Below, in pieces: positions 1 to 11,928 of a stretch of 64,000 nt of DNA (position 1 is the first letter of the stretch; each line of letters opens with the position of its first letter). The position numbers and the translations under genes are program-made. The notes beneath the pieces are model-generated. The model had not been told where the DNA came from. It saw only the letters and a list, made by a program, of their open reading frames with translations, and made no database searches. The stretch is from Otatea glauca (lineage: Eukaryota > Streptophyta > Magnoliopsida > Poales > Poaceae): contig CM070722.1 in the NCBI GenBank assembly GCA_036346275.1, positions 25,877,336-25,941,335 of the forward strand, in the 5' to 3' direction.

Positions 1-1948
1 CTTCTGTAATGCTAGTGTCTCATTCCCGAACGTCATCCACCATTGAGCTGCAGGCAATACGATAAAAGAAAATTGCGTCAATCAGTGCTAAACAACAATG
101 TAACAATACCTGAAATTATGTACTTACCTGCCTCATTCGATCATCTATGGTGTTGGACTGTGCAAGCTGGGTGGCAAACCGTCCCCTCCTAAGACGGTAT
201 ACGTCAACTTCCCGTATGGCCTGCATCGCGGTACCGTCGTCATCAGCTATAATGCCTAGTACGGTAGAAAACGCTCCTATATACTGGGGAGTGCTACATA
301 TATAGTACGAGAACTGAGATTGTGGGTCGAGCACAGAGGCTGCAATGGACAAATCATTGTATAGTTAGCATAACAGATGCGAACATTGCATAGTTAACAT
401 AACAGAACTGAACATATTAATTTCACTGACCTGCTTACATGAATGTGGTTTCCCTTATTTCGGTAAATCTCTTTTCCTGGACTTGCAGGAATATCCTGCA
501 GTGGTCTCCGTGCTCCCGCAAGCGCTTGTTATACTAATTCGGCACAATCGCGTACTGCATCATGACACCAATATGTTGCCGCATCTGTGCGTGCAGATTC
601 TTGTGGTTGTACATGAATCTGCAAATCCTCTTGGCCTCTCCCACAACCTGTTTGATTTGTGGAACATCACACACGTCTTCTAGCATAAGATTCACAGTGT
701 GTGCCAAGCACGGTTGCCATATAATCCGTGGGTAATGTTCTCGTAACGTCTAGCATGCTTTCTTGAAGTTAGCACCATTGTCAGTAACCACCTGCACGAC
801 GTGCTCTGCCCCAATATCCTCAGTCATGACCTTTGTTATCTCACGTAGCAGGTACTTGTGGTCCTGGACCTTGCCTGTAAATGAACAAGCCAGAAGGTAG
901 TACGTATGTCATTCACGGTCTTACGGAAGAGTAAAAACTGAACTGAATGTTGTACCTGTGGCATTGACGATCTTATGAAAGAACATGACCCTATTGCAGT
1001 ACACCATGAAGTTGATGATGCTCTGCTGAGTAGGCCTAGTCCAGGCATCACACATGACTGTAACACCAAATGTGGCCCAATCATCCCTGAACCTCTGAAG
1101 GTACTAGACAATCTCCTGCTCATTCTCGTCCAAGTACTTCCCGTCTATCTCGTGACCCCTTGGTGTACGAACCCCTGGGCCTAGCTCCTGTGTCATCTTG
1201 AGTGCACCGTCCATCGCGGGCATAAGAGGTTAGCACAATCATCACAGGAGTTTTAACTTACAAACATACGATTGTTTCGTACATCTGAAATACGGGCACT
1301 CGGCCTTCCTTCCTGGAATTGCATTAGCATGGAACCACTTAAACCATACCCTCCCTAGCTTTTGCCTCACCCCCTGCTTGAATGCAGTGTCAATACGGGG
1401 TTGCTTCAGGGCACCACTCCGTGCGAGGTCAATATCGATGGAGGCATGACTTTCTCGTGTCGATTTGGACCTCTCGAACATTCTACTGAGAGTGGATTGG
1501 ACCGAGGTACTCGCTGCACCACTCCCAGACCCTGAACCTGAGGTCAAACCTTGGCTCCTGAGGTAGGCCTCTTCTTTGGAGGCCTTTATGGCCATCTTGA
1601 GCTGCTATGTTCGGTACGGTACTCTGTGGCCAAGGTGGCCCAGTCATCGCAAGCCTCCTCCTTACGGAGGCGCACCACCTCCTTCTCCTTCTTCTCTCAA
1701 CCTCCATGGAGTTCCGCGAGCATAGCCTGTTTGTCCACTTTAGGCACCCTTGGGCAGGCCTTCACATTGTCGGCGTGGCCAGCCAAATGTTCCTTCAGAT
1801 GGGTCACCCCTCCACCCTTCATAACATGCCTGCAGTTGTTGCACTTCGACCCAGCTGGTCCGACGCGCTCCCCATGCTCCCATATGGTACCCGCACGATC
1901 TGCCATCGCGAGAACCTGCAACAGAACAAAAAAGATATAGTACTGCAT
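1..1948 (-). pseudogene. hAT-superfamily transposase (BED finger, DUF659, hAT dimerisation), broken and cut by window edge
   Basis: Read on the minus strand. A BED-type zinc finger lies near 1820-1920 (KCNNC, then HLKEHLAGH). A serine/glycine-rich linker follows, then the region leading into DUF659 near 1300-1400 (VWFKWFHANAIP). The DUF659 core is at about 640-1190 (GVTVMCDAWT; VTDNGANFKKAC; CLAHTVNLMLED). A C-terminal piece with LDPQSQFSYYI is at 120-350, and the start of the hAT dimerisation region (QWWMTFGNETLALQK) is at the left edge, so the end of the gene lies outside the window. The gene is dead: an in-frame TAG follows FKKAC near 752, another stop follows the finger, and several frame changes occur. 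hAT transposases cut and paste DNA and act as dimers in the nucleus. Introns may explain some gaps, but not the stops. Confidence 0.8.
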
Positions 1949-2780
1949 GAAGTGGTGCTGTGGTAGTACACTGGTTCAATTCAAAAGTAAGATATTCCCA
2001 TTTACGAAACATAGAAATATGCATTGATCATTCATACCATTTACAAAACATACATATATGCATCTATCAGAATTGTCACCTCAGGTTACTAACGTTCTTC
2101 AGCTCTTGACTTCTTGTTAATCACTTTGCATGTATGTACGTAACCTGATATAATGCTAGGCCCAATTTAATTCTACAGAGGTAGTAACACACTAACAATA
2201 ACGCGAGTTCGTATTGGATTGGGTTGGGCACAACTCCAACCTAACTTGCATCTGTCACAACAAAAGAATCATGTTTATCTGCCACCTGGTTTCGTGCCCT
2301 TAAGAATCTTAGCACACTGTCATAGTATTTAGACTTTGTGAAGCATTTTCAATAGCAAGTCATTGATAATCCATCTAATCAATATGCCATCCAATTAGAC
2401 AATGAGGAACAAAATAACTAAAATATTCTGGGTTGATGAAAAGTAAAGTGCTAACATTTCTATGGAAAATATCCCAGATTTCACAGCACAGATTTTTTTT
2501 GCTTACCGAGATTTGCCACTGACTGGCCAAAATCTCGTTGTTTTTGACTGAGATCTTGGCTTAGTTGGCCGAGATTTACTCCTTCCTCGCTGGAGATGGC
2601 TGGATTTTGGCCGGATTGGGAGGAGGACAGTGAGAGCGAGTTGGTTCTTCGGGAGAAGCTGGTGAGCTGTGAGAGACAGAGAGTAGAGTAAGCTGCGTGT
2701 GTAGTAAATGATTGAGGTAGCATAAAAACAAGTGAGAATGGTATAGATAAATGGAATAATTACTCAAGACCCTCACACAT
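1949..2780. other. Non-genic stretch beside the hAT transposase
   Basis: No convincing gene. It probably holds the 5' flank of the hAT transposase. At 2500-2640 there is a cluster of GAGATTT/AAATCTC motifs. Similar motifs recur at 3395-3545 (GAGATTTTGG, GAGATCTC), which may be the two ends of an unclassified element, but I could not align terminal repeats. Confidence 0.3.
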
Positions 2781-2862
2781 AATTGGCTTTAGCCTAGTTG
2801 GTAAAATCCATATCATGCAAACCGTAGGTCTTGGGTTCAAGTCACAAGAACGGCAATTTTTG
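2781..2862 (+). repeat. tRNA-like head of a possible SINE
   Basis: An A-box-like TAGCCTAGTTGG and a B-box-like GGGTTCAAGTC lie about 45 bases apart, the arrangement of RNA polymerase III promoters in tRNA-derived SINEs. No cloverleaf or discriminator fits a functional tRNA. The 3' body and tail are not clear, and the following 700 bases are AT-rich. Confidence 0.35.
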
Positions 2863-3633
2863 TGCAACTTTTTAGAATTGTTCTCGCCACGCAAAAAGAA
2901 TTTTTAAAAATTGTGATAGTGCTACTTCAAAGTTATCGGACTTTAGAGTGCATGCTTCTACAGTTTATAATTTTTTATTGAGCAATCAAAATAGGTTTAA
3001 ATTTTTTGAAACTTTTAAATAAGGCTTATAGGGAAATTTATAATATCTCCTAAAAATTTTAGATCATGATCACACTCGAACAAATTTATAAAATTCTGAC
3101 AATGTTAGTGTCTCAATTATATTCAATCTGTTTTTTATTTTTTAAAGATAACAAATGAAGTTAAAATATTTTTAAAATGTTTCTGTATGATCCTACACTT
3201 CTTAGTATGGTACCATAAAATTTTCATATCATTATAAAGCATGTACAATTTTATAAAATTCTGACAGTGTTTCTGCAGTTTTCAAAAAATGTCTCAAAAA
3301 TTTGGTTTGTCAACAAATTTTCATTCAATATGACATCATTAAGGGTTATTGATCAATTTACGGTCAAATTCGATCGTCAAATTCCGGATTAAAAGGCCGA
3401 GATTTTGGCGGTATATGGCGAGATATAGTGAAATCACTGTAGCAATTTATTTATTTTTGATTTTTTTTCACTTTGGCTGGCATTTCAAAACTCGTCCATG
3501 TCCGGTAAGTGAGATCTCGCTAGAAACCTGGGAGATCTCAATCCATGACCAATAGTGCCATCATTCAGTTCGATCAATTGAACCCAGTTGATCACTTGGC
3601 AATTGCAACGTTTGCAAAAAAAAGTCTAGCTCT
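2863..3633. other. AT-rich stretch without genes
   Basis: Strongly AT-rich sequence up to the left LTR of copia element 1. No coding frame with a recognisable domain, and no clear terminal repeats. Confidence 0.4.
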
Positions 3634-4228
3634 CGTTATAAATTTGGCTCATAGGAGGCCTATTTTCTTTATTTCAAAGTATGTATGGTTTAGTACCATA
3701 TTGTCTAGCAAAGTAAAGAGAAGACAATTTATAAGATGAAGCCATTTCCACTCCTTAAATAATGTAACACATGGCATGAGGATGGCATTGTGGACTTTAG
3801 CTAAACACACACATGTGCGCGTATTTGTGTATTTTCGCTTGAAAAATAGCGTATTTATAAGGTGACGTTCTTTTGAATTCAGTTTAATTGACTTAAAACC
3901 ATCACTTAGCAGTGAATAAGTACATCTATATAAAGATCTGGAGATGTGTAGTCCTAAGATCACTAAAATTCATACTTCATTCTTGTACTGTGTTTGGGGT
4001 GGCACAAAGGTTTCTGGGCGGTGCATCCGCATGACCGCTCTGTGTCTGTGCTGCTTCATGTTTTTCATCAAACCCAATTGTAAGCTATTCGTGTGATCAA
4101 TCGACTATGTTAATTTTCAATATTTGAGCATATTTCAAAGTGCAATGTGTTGCCTGCTAATTTATGCATCTATAGTATTTTGTTATATTTGCGTCAAAAT
4201 AAAATCAAAAATAAAAATATTTCCAGAA
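3634..4228 (+). repeat. 5' LTR of copia element 1
   Basis: It shares blocks with 9471-10378, including AAGTATGTATGGTTTAGTAC-like, TTTAATTGACTTAAAAC and the terminal TTGTTATATTTG region. It starts CGTTATAAAT where the other LTR has TGTTAGAAAT. Internal deletions leave about 595 bases against 908. Confidence 0.8.
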
Positions 4229-4259
4229 ACCTTATTACGAATTATTTTGTGAATCGGCA

Positions 4260-5755
4260 ATGGTTAGTGCTTCTAATGTTATGAAACCTAAGAGGTTTTC
4301 CTGTGAAAACTTTCATAGATGGTTGACAAGGGTCAAGTTTTGATTCATGTCGTTGGGTTGTGGTGGGTGATCCATCGGCAATATCCATTTACAGTTTATC
4401 GGTACATGTAATTAGATAGTGCAATCAACACTGCACTAGACTGTCTTTTGACCATTTTGGTGAACCTGATCTATGACGTGTATATGAACTACATGTTTGC
4501 CAAGAGTTATGGAATGCACTTGAGCAAAATAGGGGTGCAATTGGCTCGGATTTGGTCGGATATCGCTCTTTTAGTAACCTAAACCATATTTTTTGTCGGA
4601 CTCGGAGTTGGATACAGATAGTGATGTATACGAATATGGCACGGATAATATTGGTCATGAATACAGAGCGAAATCGATACGGTATAGAATATCTTTTGTC
4701 GAATATCGTGCGAAAACAGATACTGCATATAGCACACATGTAACAACGATTAATCAATCATATGAGTTCAACATGCAACATGATTATCGCAATTTAAGAA
4801 TTTATTTTACTAGGTAGTCCAACGAAGTTGTAAAAGTATCAAATATTCCTTTATGTTTTGCAAAAGAATACAAGGTATTCACGTAGGCAAGTGGAAGCAT
4901 ATTCTTGCATGTCAAGCTTTGTTGGCGACGGCACCGGATGGCGGGATGGTGGATGGGACGACGGTGAGAGGGTAGAGCTGTGGAGGGAGGGTCTAGCTTG
5001 GCCTATTTGGTTGAACCCAATTGAAGCTGCTAGAATATGGGCTGTAAATATCCAATCCGAATATCCGAATAGAGTTATGTGGAATTATCTGATAATATAA
5101 TCGGAATATTCCTATCCGACGGATAGTGATCTCCCGAATCTAATACTGAATCCGACAACTATCTGATACTATTATCTGAATTTGATTCGAACAGATCTGA
5201 TCGGTCGGTCGGTCAGCATCTATTCAATCCAATGCACCCCTAGAGGAAAAGTATGCAGAAGCTGAAGCTGGTCGCTGGTTGTACATGTGTGAGCAATTTT
5301 TCAATTTTAACATGGATGATGCTAAGTTGATTGTTGCACAAGCACATGACCTCCAGCTACTGGTTGGCGAGATTGCACACTTGGGTTGTGCATTGCCTCC
5401 TAAGTTTGTGGCTACGAGTATTGTTGTCAAACTTCCTGCATCTTGGTGAGATTTTGCTGCTAGCTTAAAATACAAGAAGGAAGAGATTTATGTTGAGGAT
5501 CTCATTACAACCCTTGATGTGAAAGAAAAGGCAGGAGCTAAAGATGCACCAAACACCACTAGTTAGAACATGTCAATGTTGTCAAGAAGAAGTCACATGG
5601 CAAGAAATTCAAAGGCTCTAAACCAAACAAGACAACTAGCTTTAAAAAGAAGAAAATCAAGAAGAAAGATATGAAGAACATCACCTATTTCATGTGCGGC
5701 AAGGACGGTCATATGGCAAAAAGAATGTCACTACCGCAAAGACAGTACAAATGCT
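4260..5755 (+). pseudogene. copia gag, broken (element 1)
   Basis: It starts at an ATG 31 bases after the LTR with MVSASNVMKPKRFS, matching the gag start of element 3 (MAGASDAMKPERFN). After the inserted hAT-like element it resumes with KYAEAEAGRW and continues to a lysine-rich stretch and a CCHC zinc knuckle (FMCGKDGHM, last Cys lost) near 5690-5735. Stops appear early (after RVKF) and downstream. Gag forms the virus-like particle that packages element RNA. This copy cannot encode it. Confidence 0.8.
4530..5242. mobile_element. Non-autonomous hAT-like element inserted in copia gag
   Basis: Terminal inverted repeats read TAGGGGTGCAATTGG and CCAATGCACCCCTA. The 8-base flanks are GAGCAAAA (4522-4529) and GAGGAAAA (5243-5250), one mismatch, which is the hAT target duplication length. 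The insertion splits gag codons for LEQ and KYAEAE, so the empty site can be inferred exactly. Inside are many GGATAT/CGAATA-type short repeats near both ends and a modest GC-richer middle (4910-5000). No transposase. Confidence 0.85.
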
Positions 5756-5799
5756 AGGCAAGAAAAATGCCAACATGATCATAGGAAAAGCTTTGACTT

Positions 5800-6372
5800 C
5801 AGGAGGGTATGGTAATTCTCTTGTTGTTTTTTTCAGCCTGTCAATCTACTGATTGGTGGGTTGATACGAGTGCTAATGTTTATGTGTGTTATGATGTTTC
5901 CTTGTTTTCTTCTCACCAGTTAGCCGGGGCTTCCTTCGTCCTAATGGGGAATGGGTCACATGCTTCTGTTTTTGATGTTGGCATAGTAGATCTGAGACTT
6001 ACTTTAGGGAAGGTTGTTCACCTGAAGAACGTGCAGCATGCACCAACAATAAAAAAAAGTTTGTTATTGGTTCTCTCCTATGCAGGGACGGTTATAAGCT
6101 GTATTTGAGTCAAATATAGTTGTAATATCTAAGTTTGGGAACTTTTTTAGTAAAGGCTATGAGAGCGGAGGCTTGTTCTTCCTAAGTACTCTAGAGTCTT
6201 GTTATAATCTGAATATTGCAACTGGTTTGAATAAATATGAGGCCAATGTTTGGTGTTCTCGCTTCTATCATATTGGTTTTGATAGCATTGCTCGAATATC
6301 CAGATTAGAATTAATTCCAAAATACGTTATTATCAAAGGATCAAAGTGCCAATCTTGTGTGCAAGCAAAGTA
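5800..6372 (+). pseudogene. copia protease and GAG-pre-integrase region, broken (element 1)
   Basis: The aspartic protease site reads WWVDTSANVYVC near 5850-5888, where the intact relatives have DTGAN, so the catalytic triad motif is altered. It is followed by VLMGNGSHA and LKNVQHAPTI. The pre-integrase part near 6240-6372 keeps FYHIGFDSIAR and KCQSCVQAK, the His/Cys zinc-binding end. Frameshift near 6070-6110. Confidence 0.75.
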
Positions 6373-7092
6373 GCCTCAAAAACCCTTTAAGAGATTAGAG
6401 GAATAAAAGAACTTGGCACCATTGGATCCTGTCTATTCTGACCTATGTGAGATGAATGGATTGTTGATAAAATGAGGAAAAGATATTTTCTAACTGACTA
6501 ACTCTTATAGATGGTGCAATGCATTATTGTTATGTGTATTTGCTAAAAACAAAACATGAAACTTTAAACTATTTCAAAATTTATAAGGCCGAGGTTGAGA
6601 ACCAACTAGAAAAGAAGATTAAAAGAATAGGATTTGATTGTGGAGGAGAGTATATCTCTTGTGAATTCTCCTAGTTCTGTTATGAGCATGGTATAATCCA
6701 TAAAGTTACACCACCATATTCACCTCAATCAAAAGGGGTAGCTGAGAGGAAAAACCGAACACCAACAGACTTAGTGAATACTATGTTGCAGAGTGCCGAT
6801 ATCCCTAAGATGTGGTAGGAGAAAGCTATATTAACATCAACTTTTGTTCTAAATAGAGTAATCACTAAAAAGCGTGATATTACTCCATATGAGGGATGGA
6901 TGGGGAGAAAGCCCAATATCAATTATGTGCAAGATTAGGGTTGTTTGGCAAAAATCAATATACCATTGTAGAAAAAGAGAAAGCTTGGACATAAAATAGT
7001 TGATTGTGTTTTTCTGGGATATGCTTATAATAGTATGGCCTATAGATTTTAGTAGTAAAATCAAAAACTCCTAAGATTATTGCTAACACAGT
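6373..7092 (+). pseudogene. copia integrase core, broken (element 1)
   Basis: Fragments in several frames match the integrase of elements 2 and 3: the Cys-Glu-Met-Asn segment near 6445, the RGGEY-like region near 6630 (here CGGEYIS) and the SPQSKGVAERKNRT region near 6720-6765 that holds the catalytic Glu. Stops occur at several points (for example after SPSQ near 6672 and near 6816). Confidence 0.7.
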
Positions 7093-8267
7093 AATGGATT
7101 CTAGAGATACTTCATTCTTGGAGGATATTTATCCTATGAGACCAGTAGGCAGTATTTCACGAACTGAGAATACTCAAACTGGAAATAATAGCAGTAGTAG
7201 TAGTAGTAGTAATGTTGAACCTATCACTCTTTCTAAACCAATTAGTGATATACCACCAGTAGAAGATATTACTGAGGACGACAACGATTTAGTCGTAAAG
7301 GCTCCTCATAGGAGCAAGAGACAAATGGTTGAGAAAACCTTTGGCGATGGCTTTATTATATACCTCATGAATGATGCGCTAAAAACTCTTTCAAAGACTT
7401 ATGCACTACCTAATACTGAGTATTGGAAATAGGTGGTCCATAGCGGGGTGGATTCCATCATGATTAATGGGACTTGGGAGATTACTGATCGTCTTAGTGG
7501 GTGCAAACGTATTAGATGCAAGTGTCTCTTCAAAAATAAAATGAAGCTTGATGGTACTATTAATAAGTACAAGACAAGACTTATGGTCAAGGGTTATACC
7601 AAGAAATAAGGAGAAAATTATATTTATACTTATTCTTCTATTGCCAGATTAACCACCATTAGAGAGCTACTTCCAATGGTCTACACGTCCATTAAATGGA
7701 TGTAAAGATAGCTTTTCTTAATAGAGAGTTGGAGAAAGAAATCTATATGGAGCAACTGGATGGTTTTGTGATTACTGGACAGGAAAATAAGGTATGTAAA
7801 TTATTAAAATTCTTGTATGGCCTAAAGCAAGCACCTAAGCAATGGCACAAAAAGTTTGATAAAACTTTGAGATATGTTTGTTTTGCTGTGAATAAGGCAG
7901 ATAAATGTGTATATTATTGTTATGGTGGGGGCCAATGTGTGATTTGTGTTTGTATATTGACGACATACTTATATTTTGGACAAATAATGTCGTAATTGAT
8001 GAGGTCAAAACTTTCTTATCTCAATGCTTTGATATGAAAGACTTGGGAGAGGTAGATATTATTCTGAATATTAAATTGATCAAGAATGAGGATGGGATCA
8101 TTTTGAACCAATCCCATTGTGCTAAGAAAATATCGAGCAGGTTTAGCTTTGAAAATTGCAAAATTTCCCCAACACCTTATGATGCGAGTGTTAAATTTCC
8201 AAAGAATAAAGGGTTAAGAAAAGATCAATTGAGATATTCACAATTATTGGGTCCCTTATTTATCTAG
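7093..8267 (+). pseudogene. copia reverse transcriptase region, broken (element 1)
   Basis: It opens with MDSRDTSFLEDIYPM and an acidic/serine linker containing an AGT run (7190-7212). RT blocks follow: MDVKIAFLNRELE near 7698, FLYGLKQAPKQWHKKFD near 7810-7860, and the catalytic YIDD in frame with LCLYIDDILIF near 7935-7970. A frameshift separates the blocks before and after about 7930, and there is a stop near 7430. Family members normally read YVDD. Confidence 0.78.
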
Positions 8268-8900
8268 CTGGTGCCAGAAGATCTAGCATCTCATTTGTTA
8301 TGAGCAAATGAAACCGGTTTACATCTAATCCGGGAGATGATCATGGGGAGGCACTAGAAAGAGTGTTATGTTACTTGAGAGGTACAACATCTTACAGAAA
8401 TTATTACACTGGATAGCCATCTGTAATTGAAGGATATAGTGATTCCAATTGGATCTCTGATGCGGATAGGATCAAAGCTACCAGTTGTTATGTCTTTACC
8501 TTTGCTAACCCTGTAGTTTCATAGAGGTCTTGCAAATAGACCATATTAATGGGGTCAACCATGGAAACTAACTCGTAGCACTAGACACAACCACTATTGA
8601 GGCTAAATGGCTTAGAAAGCTACTATTGGACTTGCCATTGGTTGAGAAACCAATACCGACGATCCTAATGTACTACGATAGCCAAATAGTGTCGACTAAG
8701 GTTGTGAGTACTAAGGATAACATGATGACCTCTAGACATGTGAGGCATAGGCTTAAATCCGTCAGAAAATTGAGAAACCCCAAAGTAATTGCTGTGAATT
8801 ATATTCATACTGAGAAAAATCTGGCAGATTCTTTTACAAAAGGACTTGCAAGGAAGACGATTTCTGTTGCATCTATGGACATAGATATGAGGCCCATTTG
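8268..8900 (+). pseudogene. copia RNase H region, broken (element 1)
   Basis: Pieces match the RNase H end of elements 2 and 3: SDSNWISDAD near 8440-8465, and the tail HVRHRLKSVRKLRN ... EKNLADSFTKGL near 8735-8850. Stops interrupt it at 8266, 8416, 8522 and elsewhere. Confidence 0.72.
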
Positions 8901-9460
8901 AGTTACACCACAATAATAACCCATATCTTCTTGATCAGAGATCCCGTGAACTAGGTAATAAGAAAAACAAATTAATGTTATAAGAAGAGAGTACATATTA
9001 TTAAATTGTACCCGTATCCTAATAGACAAAGTACTCTCAACTGTATGAAAGATTGACTTAAAGCCTTAATGTATTTTAGTGTCAAAATGAGAGAAAAAGG
9101 TATTAGTCTACAGGGTACCTATAATAAAATACACCTACTTGAGCATAATTGTGAGGTCGTAATTCACGAGAATAGAGCATCCTCTAGAAAGCTCATGAGC
9201 AGATAAGGGAGGTTGAGCATATAATGCTTAGTTTAGGCGTGGTTTATTAGCAGCCTAATATCAGTTGTGATTTCAAGTGAAGTCTGATCATGAAAAGTTA
9301 TGAATTCAAGGCGTAGTCTATTCATCAGTTGTGAAATAATGAATCTTGCTAATCTAGGTGCAAGTTCAACCCTAATGGGACTTACACCAAAAGATTGGTA
9401 TATTAACAACACTTCAGTACAACGATAGTTGATATCTTTTATGCTGTTTACTTTGGAATT

Positions 9461-9470
9461 GGTGGGGGAT
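9461..9470 (+). other. Polypurine tract of copia element 1
   Basis: GGTGGGGGAT directly abuts the 3' LTR start. This is the plus-strand priming site in reverse transcription, and it is identical to that of element 2. Confidence 0.8.
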
Positions 9471-10378
9471 TGTTAGAAATTGGCCCATGGGAGACCCATT
9501 TGATTTAATTCCAAAGCAAGTATGGTTTAGTACTACATTGCCTAGCCAAGTGGAGGGAAAGCAATTTATAAGGTGAAGTTCTTGCCACTCCTTGAATAAT
9601 GTAACACATGGCATGTCGATGGCATGGGTGCACTTTGACTAAACACATATATGCACGCACGTGTATTGTGTATTGTTGCATGAAAAATCGCGTGACTTGT
9701 GACTTACGACAAGCGACCGTGCCACGTTTTAGTGCGTCTCCTGGCATTATTCCACCTTTTATTTTATTGAATCATGCAGTTATCACTCTATTCGTTTTGC
9801 TTAAATATGATTTAAACGTTTGTTTGAATTCAATTTAATTGACTTAAAACTGTCAGTTACATGTGAATAAATAGATATAATATCGTTAGCTACTAGTGAG
9901 TAACTGATGCATATCTATATGAAGACCTTGAGACGTGCATCCCTGAGATCACTGAATTCTTGTTTCATTCTTCGTCCTACTCTCTGGATTGTTATACTGT
10001 AGTATTGAGCAGCTGAACCTCACCGGCCTTACTCCTCAGCGTGCACCGTAAAGGAGGGTGAGCAGTATCTCCGAGCTGTTGCTGTAGAGATCACCTGCAC
10101 AAGTTGGCAATAAGATTTTTGGACAGCGCATCTGCATGACCACTCTGCTTCTTTCTCGATATCGACTACTTCCACGACCGCATCCACACTGTGCTGCTTT
10201 ATATTCTTCATCAAGCCCGATTATGTCAATCGTGTAATCGATCGACTATGGTAATTTTTAATACTTGAGTATATTCTATAGTACAATATGTTACCTGTTG
10301 ATTTATATATCTCTAAACTTTTGTTATATTTGTCTCAAAATAAAATTTAAAATAAAAATATTGCATATATTTCCAACA
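9471..10378 (+). repeat. 3' LTR of copia element 1
   Basis: 908 bases, TGTTAGAAATTGG ... ATATTTCCAACA, with TG/CA ends. It preserves segments missing from the 5' LTR, such as 9880-9930 and 10020-10100. Confidence 0.85.
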
Positions 10379-10849
10379 TCTCTACTTGTTTTAAAAACCG
10401 AGCAAGCTAAGGTGAGTCACTTGGAGGTCAAGCTCGTATTGGGTTTGTATCGAATACTGAGGTGATCTCCCACTGTTCCCGGTTTGACTTGACAAAGTGC
10501 ACAGATTTAAACTTTAGCCGTTAACTTCTTTTACAATATATTCGGTTTGTACTTTAACTTTCTTTTGAATGCAATGATGCGCAAGTCTTACGTCCGTTAA
10601 AGAGCTTTTTTTACAATATGTTGTTAATAACTGTAAAACCATAATAAGATAAAAGTACTTTCAAACATCAATCTAATGGTACCATTTTTAAAAAAAAAAC
10701 AGAGGGTGTCACCAGCCCAGCTCCATTTTATTAAATGAAACCAGATAGTTCACAGATTGAATCGCTGGTTTACATTTCACGGTTCAGCTCAAGAGGAAAA
10801 AGATAATAGCAAAACGGCAACACCTCCCTATCATCTGCGCAATAAATTT
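10379..10849. other. AT-rich flank, no gene seen
   Basis: Between the copia 3' LTR and the short coding fragment that follows. It includes a poly-A run at 10691-10700. The stretch 10715-10850 could be the 3' untranslated part of the minus-strand fragment next to it. Confidence 0.3.
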
Positions 10850-11089
10850 TCATCCCAGAACAGAGTGTTTCAAAAGCGGCTCATTTCCTTCTCTCTGGCA
10901 TTCTATTTCTTCATTGCTTGAGTCCATCTTTTTGTCAGCATCCTCACAGTGCATAATCCACACGGTCTTCTTGTCAGGTATCCGCTTCATGTCCATCCCA
11001 AATGTTGTGCAACTCTCATCTTGAAGTCCAATTGACAGATGAAATGATCCATCTGGGACCCTTGTGCATCCCGGCAGAGGATTCTGCAT
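10850..11089 (-). pseudogene. Unrecognised coding fragment, possibly the last exon of a lost gene
   Basis: An open minus-strand frame of about 80 codons reads NPLPGCTRVPDGSFHLSIGL early and DKKTVWIMHCEDADKKMD later, with a natural-looking amino acid mix and a hydrophilic tail. Upstream the frame stays open to a TAG near 11133, next to GTGAG. I do not recognise a family. It may be a terminal exon stranded by transposons or a chance frame, and no neighbouring exon is evident. Confidence 0.3.
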
Positions 11090-11270
11090 TTCTTTAATGT
11101 TGACACTATCCTCATCCGTAGAAATACTTTTTTTCTACTCACAATAAGAATTGTTCCTTTGTTTGCATAAGTGTCATAGAGATGTAGAAGCAATCATGTT
11201 TGACACTAGTAATGACACTAGTTTTGTGCCGCGAGTTTGAAAAAAAAAGCCTATAATTGGAGTAACTGTA

Positions 11271-11532
11271 TATTCTCTCCGGTCACAAATAGTTATCATT
11301 TTTGACATCGACACGGCCTCTAAAACATAGCTTTGACCACTAATTTATATTAAAATATATTTATAAAACACAATCAAATTATAATATTATTAAAGTACTT
11401 TTCGAGACAAGTCTACACATATGATTTTCATATATCCAATTTAAATACTTAAAAATATATTAATAGCCAAAGTTTCAAAAATTTAGCTGCATCTATATCT
11501 AAAACTACAACTATTTGTGAATGGAGAGAGTA
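11271..11532. mobile_element. Stowaway-type MITE
   Basis: Ends read TATTCTCTCCGGTCACAAA and, inverted, TACTCTCTCCATTCACAAA. The interior is very AT-rich with the usual TTTGAC block. TA flanks fit Tc1/mariner-type insertion. Non-coding. Confidence 0.7.
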
Positions 11533-11649
11533 CTGTACTAGAATATGAGCTAGCCTAGGTTCGCACTTAACTCATTTTGGATTCCCTCAAAAAGGTGCTC
11601 ACACACGCATTTCTTTTAGGGTTTGAGTCAAAAGACAAAGTCGAACTAA

Positions 11650-11886
11650 GGGTGTGTTTGGTTAGTGGGATGAGGTTAAATGAGATGGGATAGGTTGATC
11701 CTGTACCATTTAGTTCCATTGTTTTGAGTGAATGGAATAGTTCAGCATCTATAGGGAATATTCCTCAAATTTGTATCCCACCATCTAGAATGGGATGGTT
11801 CCATTTAAGTAACCAAACACATAGATGATTTTTTTCTTAAACCATTTCATACATATACCACTTGGTACAAACAACCAAACACACCC
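11650..11886. mobile_element. Tourist-type MITE with TAA duplication
   Basis: GGGTGTGTTTGGTT at the left and AACCAAACACACCC at the right are perfect inverted repeats, flanked by TAA at 11647-11649 and 11887-11889. The TWA duplication fits PIF/Harbinger. No coding capacity. Confidence 0.8.
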
Positions 11887-11928
11887 TAAACCTCAAACTT
11901 TTCTTACGTGTTCATACAATGTACTACA

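Larger units (their letters stand above)
3634..10378 (+). mobile_element. Ty1/copia LTR retrotransposon 1, full-length but decayed
   Basis: Order: LTR, gag, protease, integrase, reverse transcriptase, RNase H, polypurine tract, LTR. Protease and integrase precede reverse transcriptase, which is the copia order. The 3' LTR starts TGTTAGAAAT and ends TTTCCAACA. The 5' LTR aligns with it but has lost about 300 bases. The 5-base flanks are GCTCT (3629-3633) and TCTCT (10379-10383), one mismatch. Stops and frameshifts lie throughout, and a 713-bp hAT-like element interrupts gag. The protein is close in sequence to copia elements 2 and 3 in this window, so all three belong to related families. This is the oldest-looking of the three. 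Confidence 0.88.

Noticed and set aside
2781..2862. Functional tRNA gene
   Set aside because: A and B box-like motifs exist but arms do not pair into a cloverleaf; a SINE head is more likely.
10015..10215. Small minus-strand protein frame at 10029-10214
   Set aside because: It lies entirely within the copia 3' LTR and has no domain.
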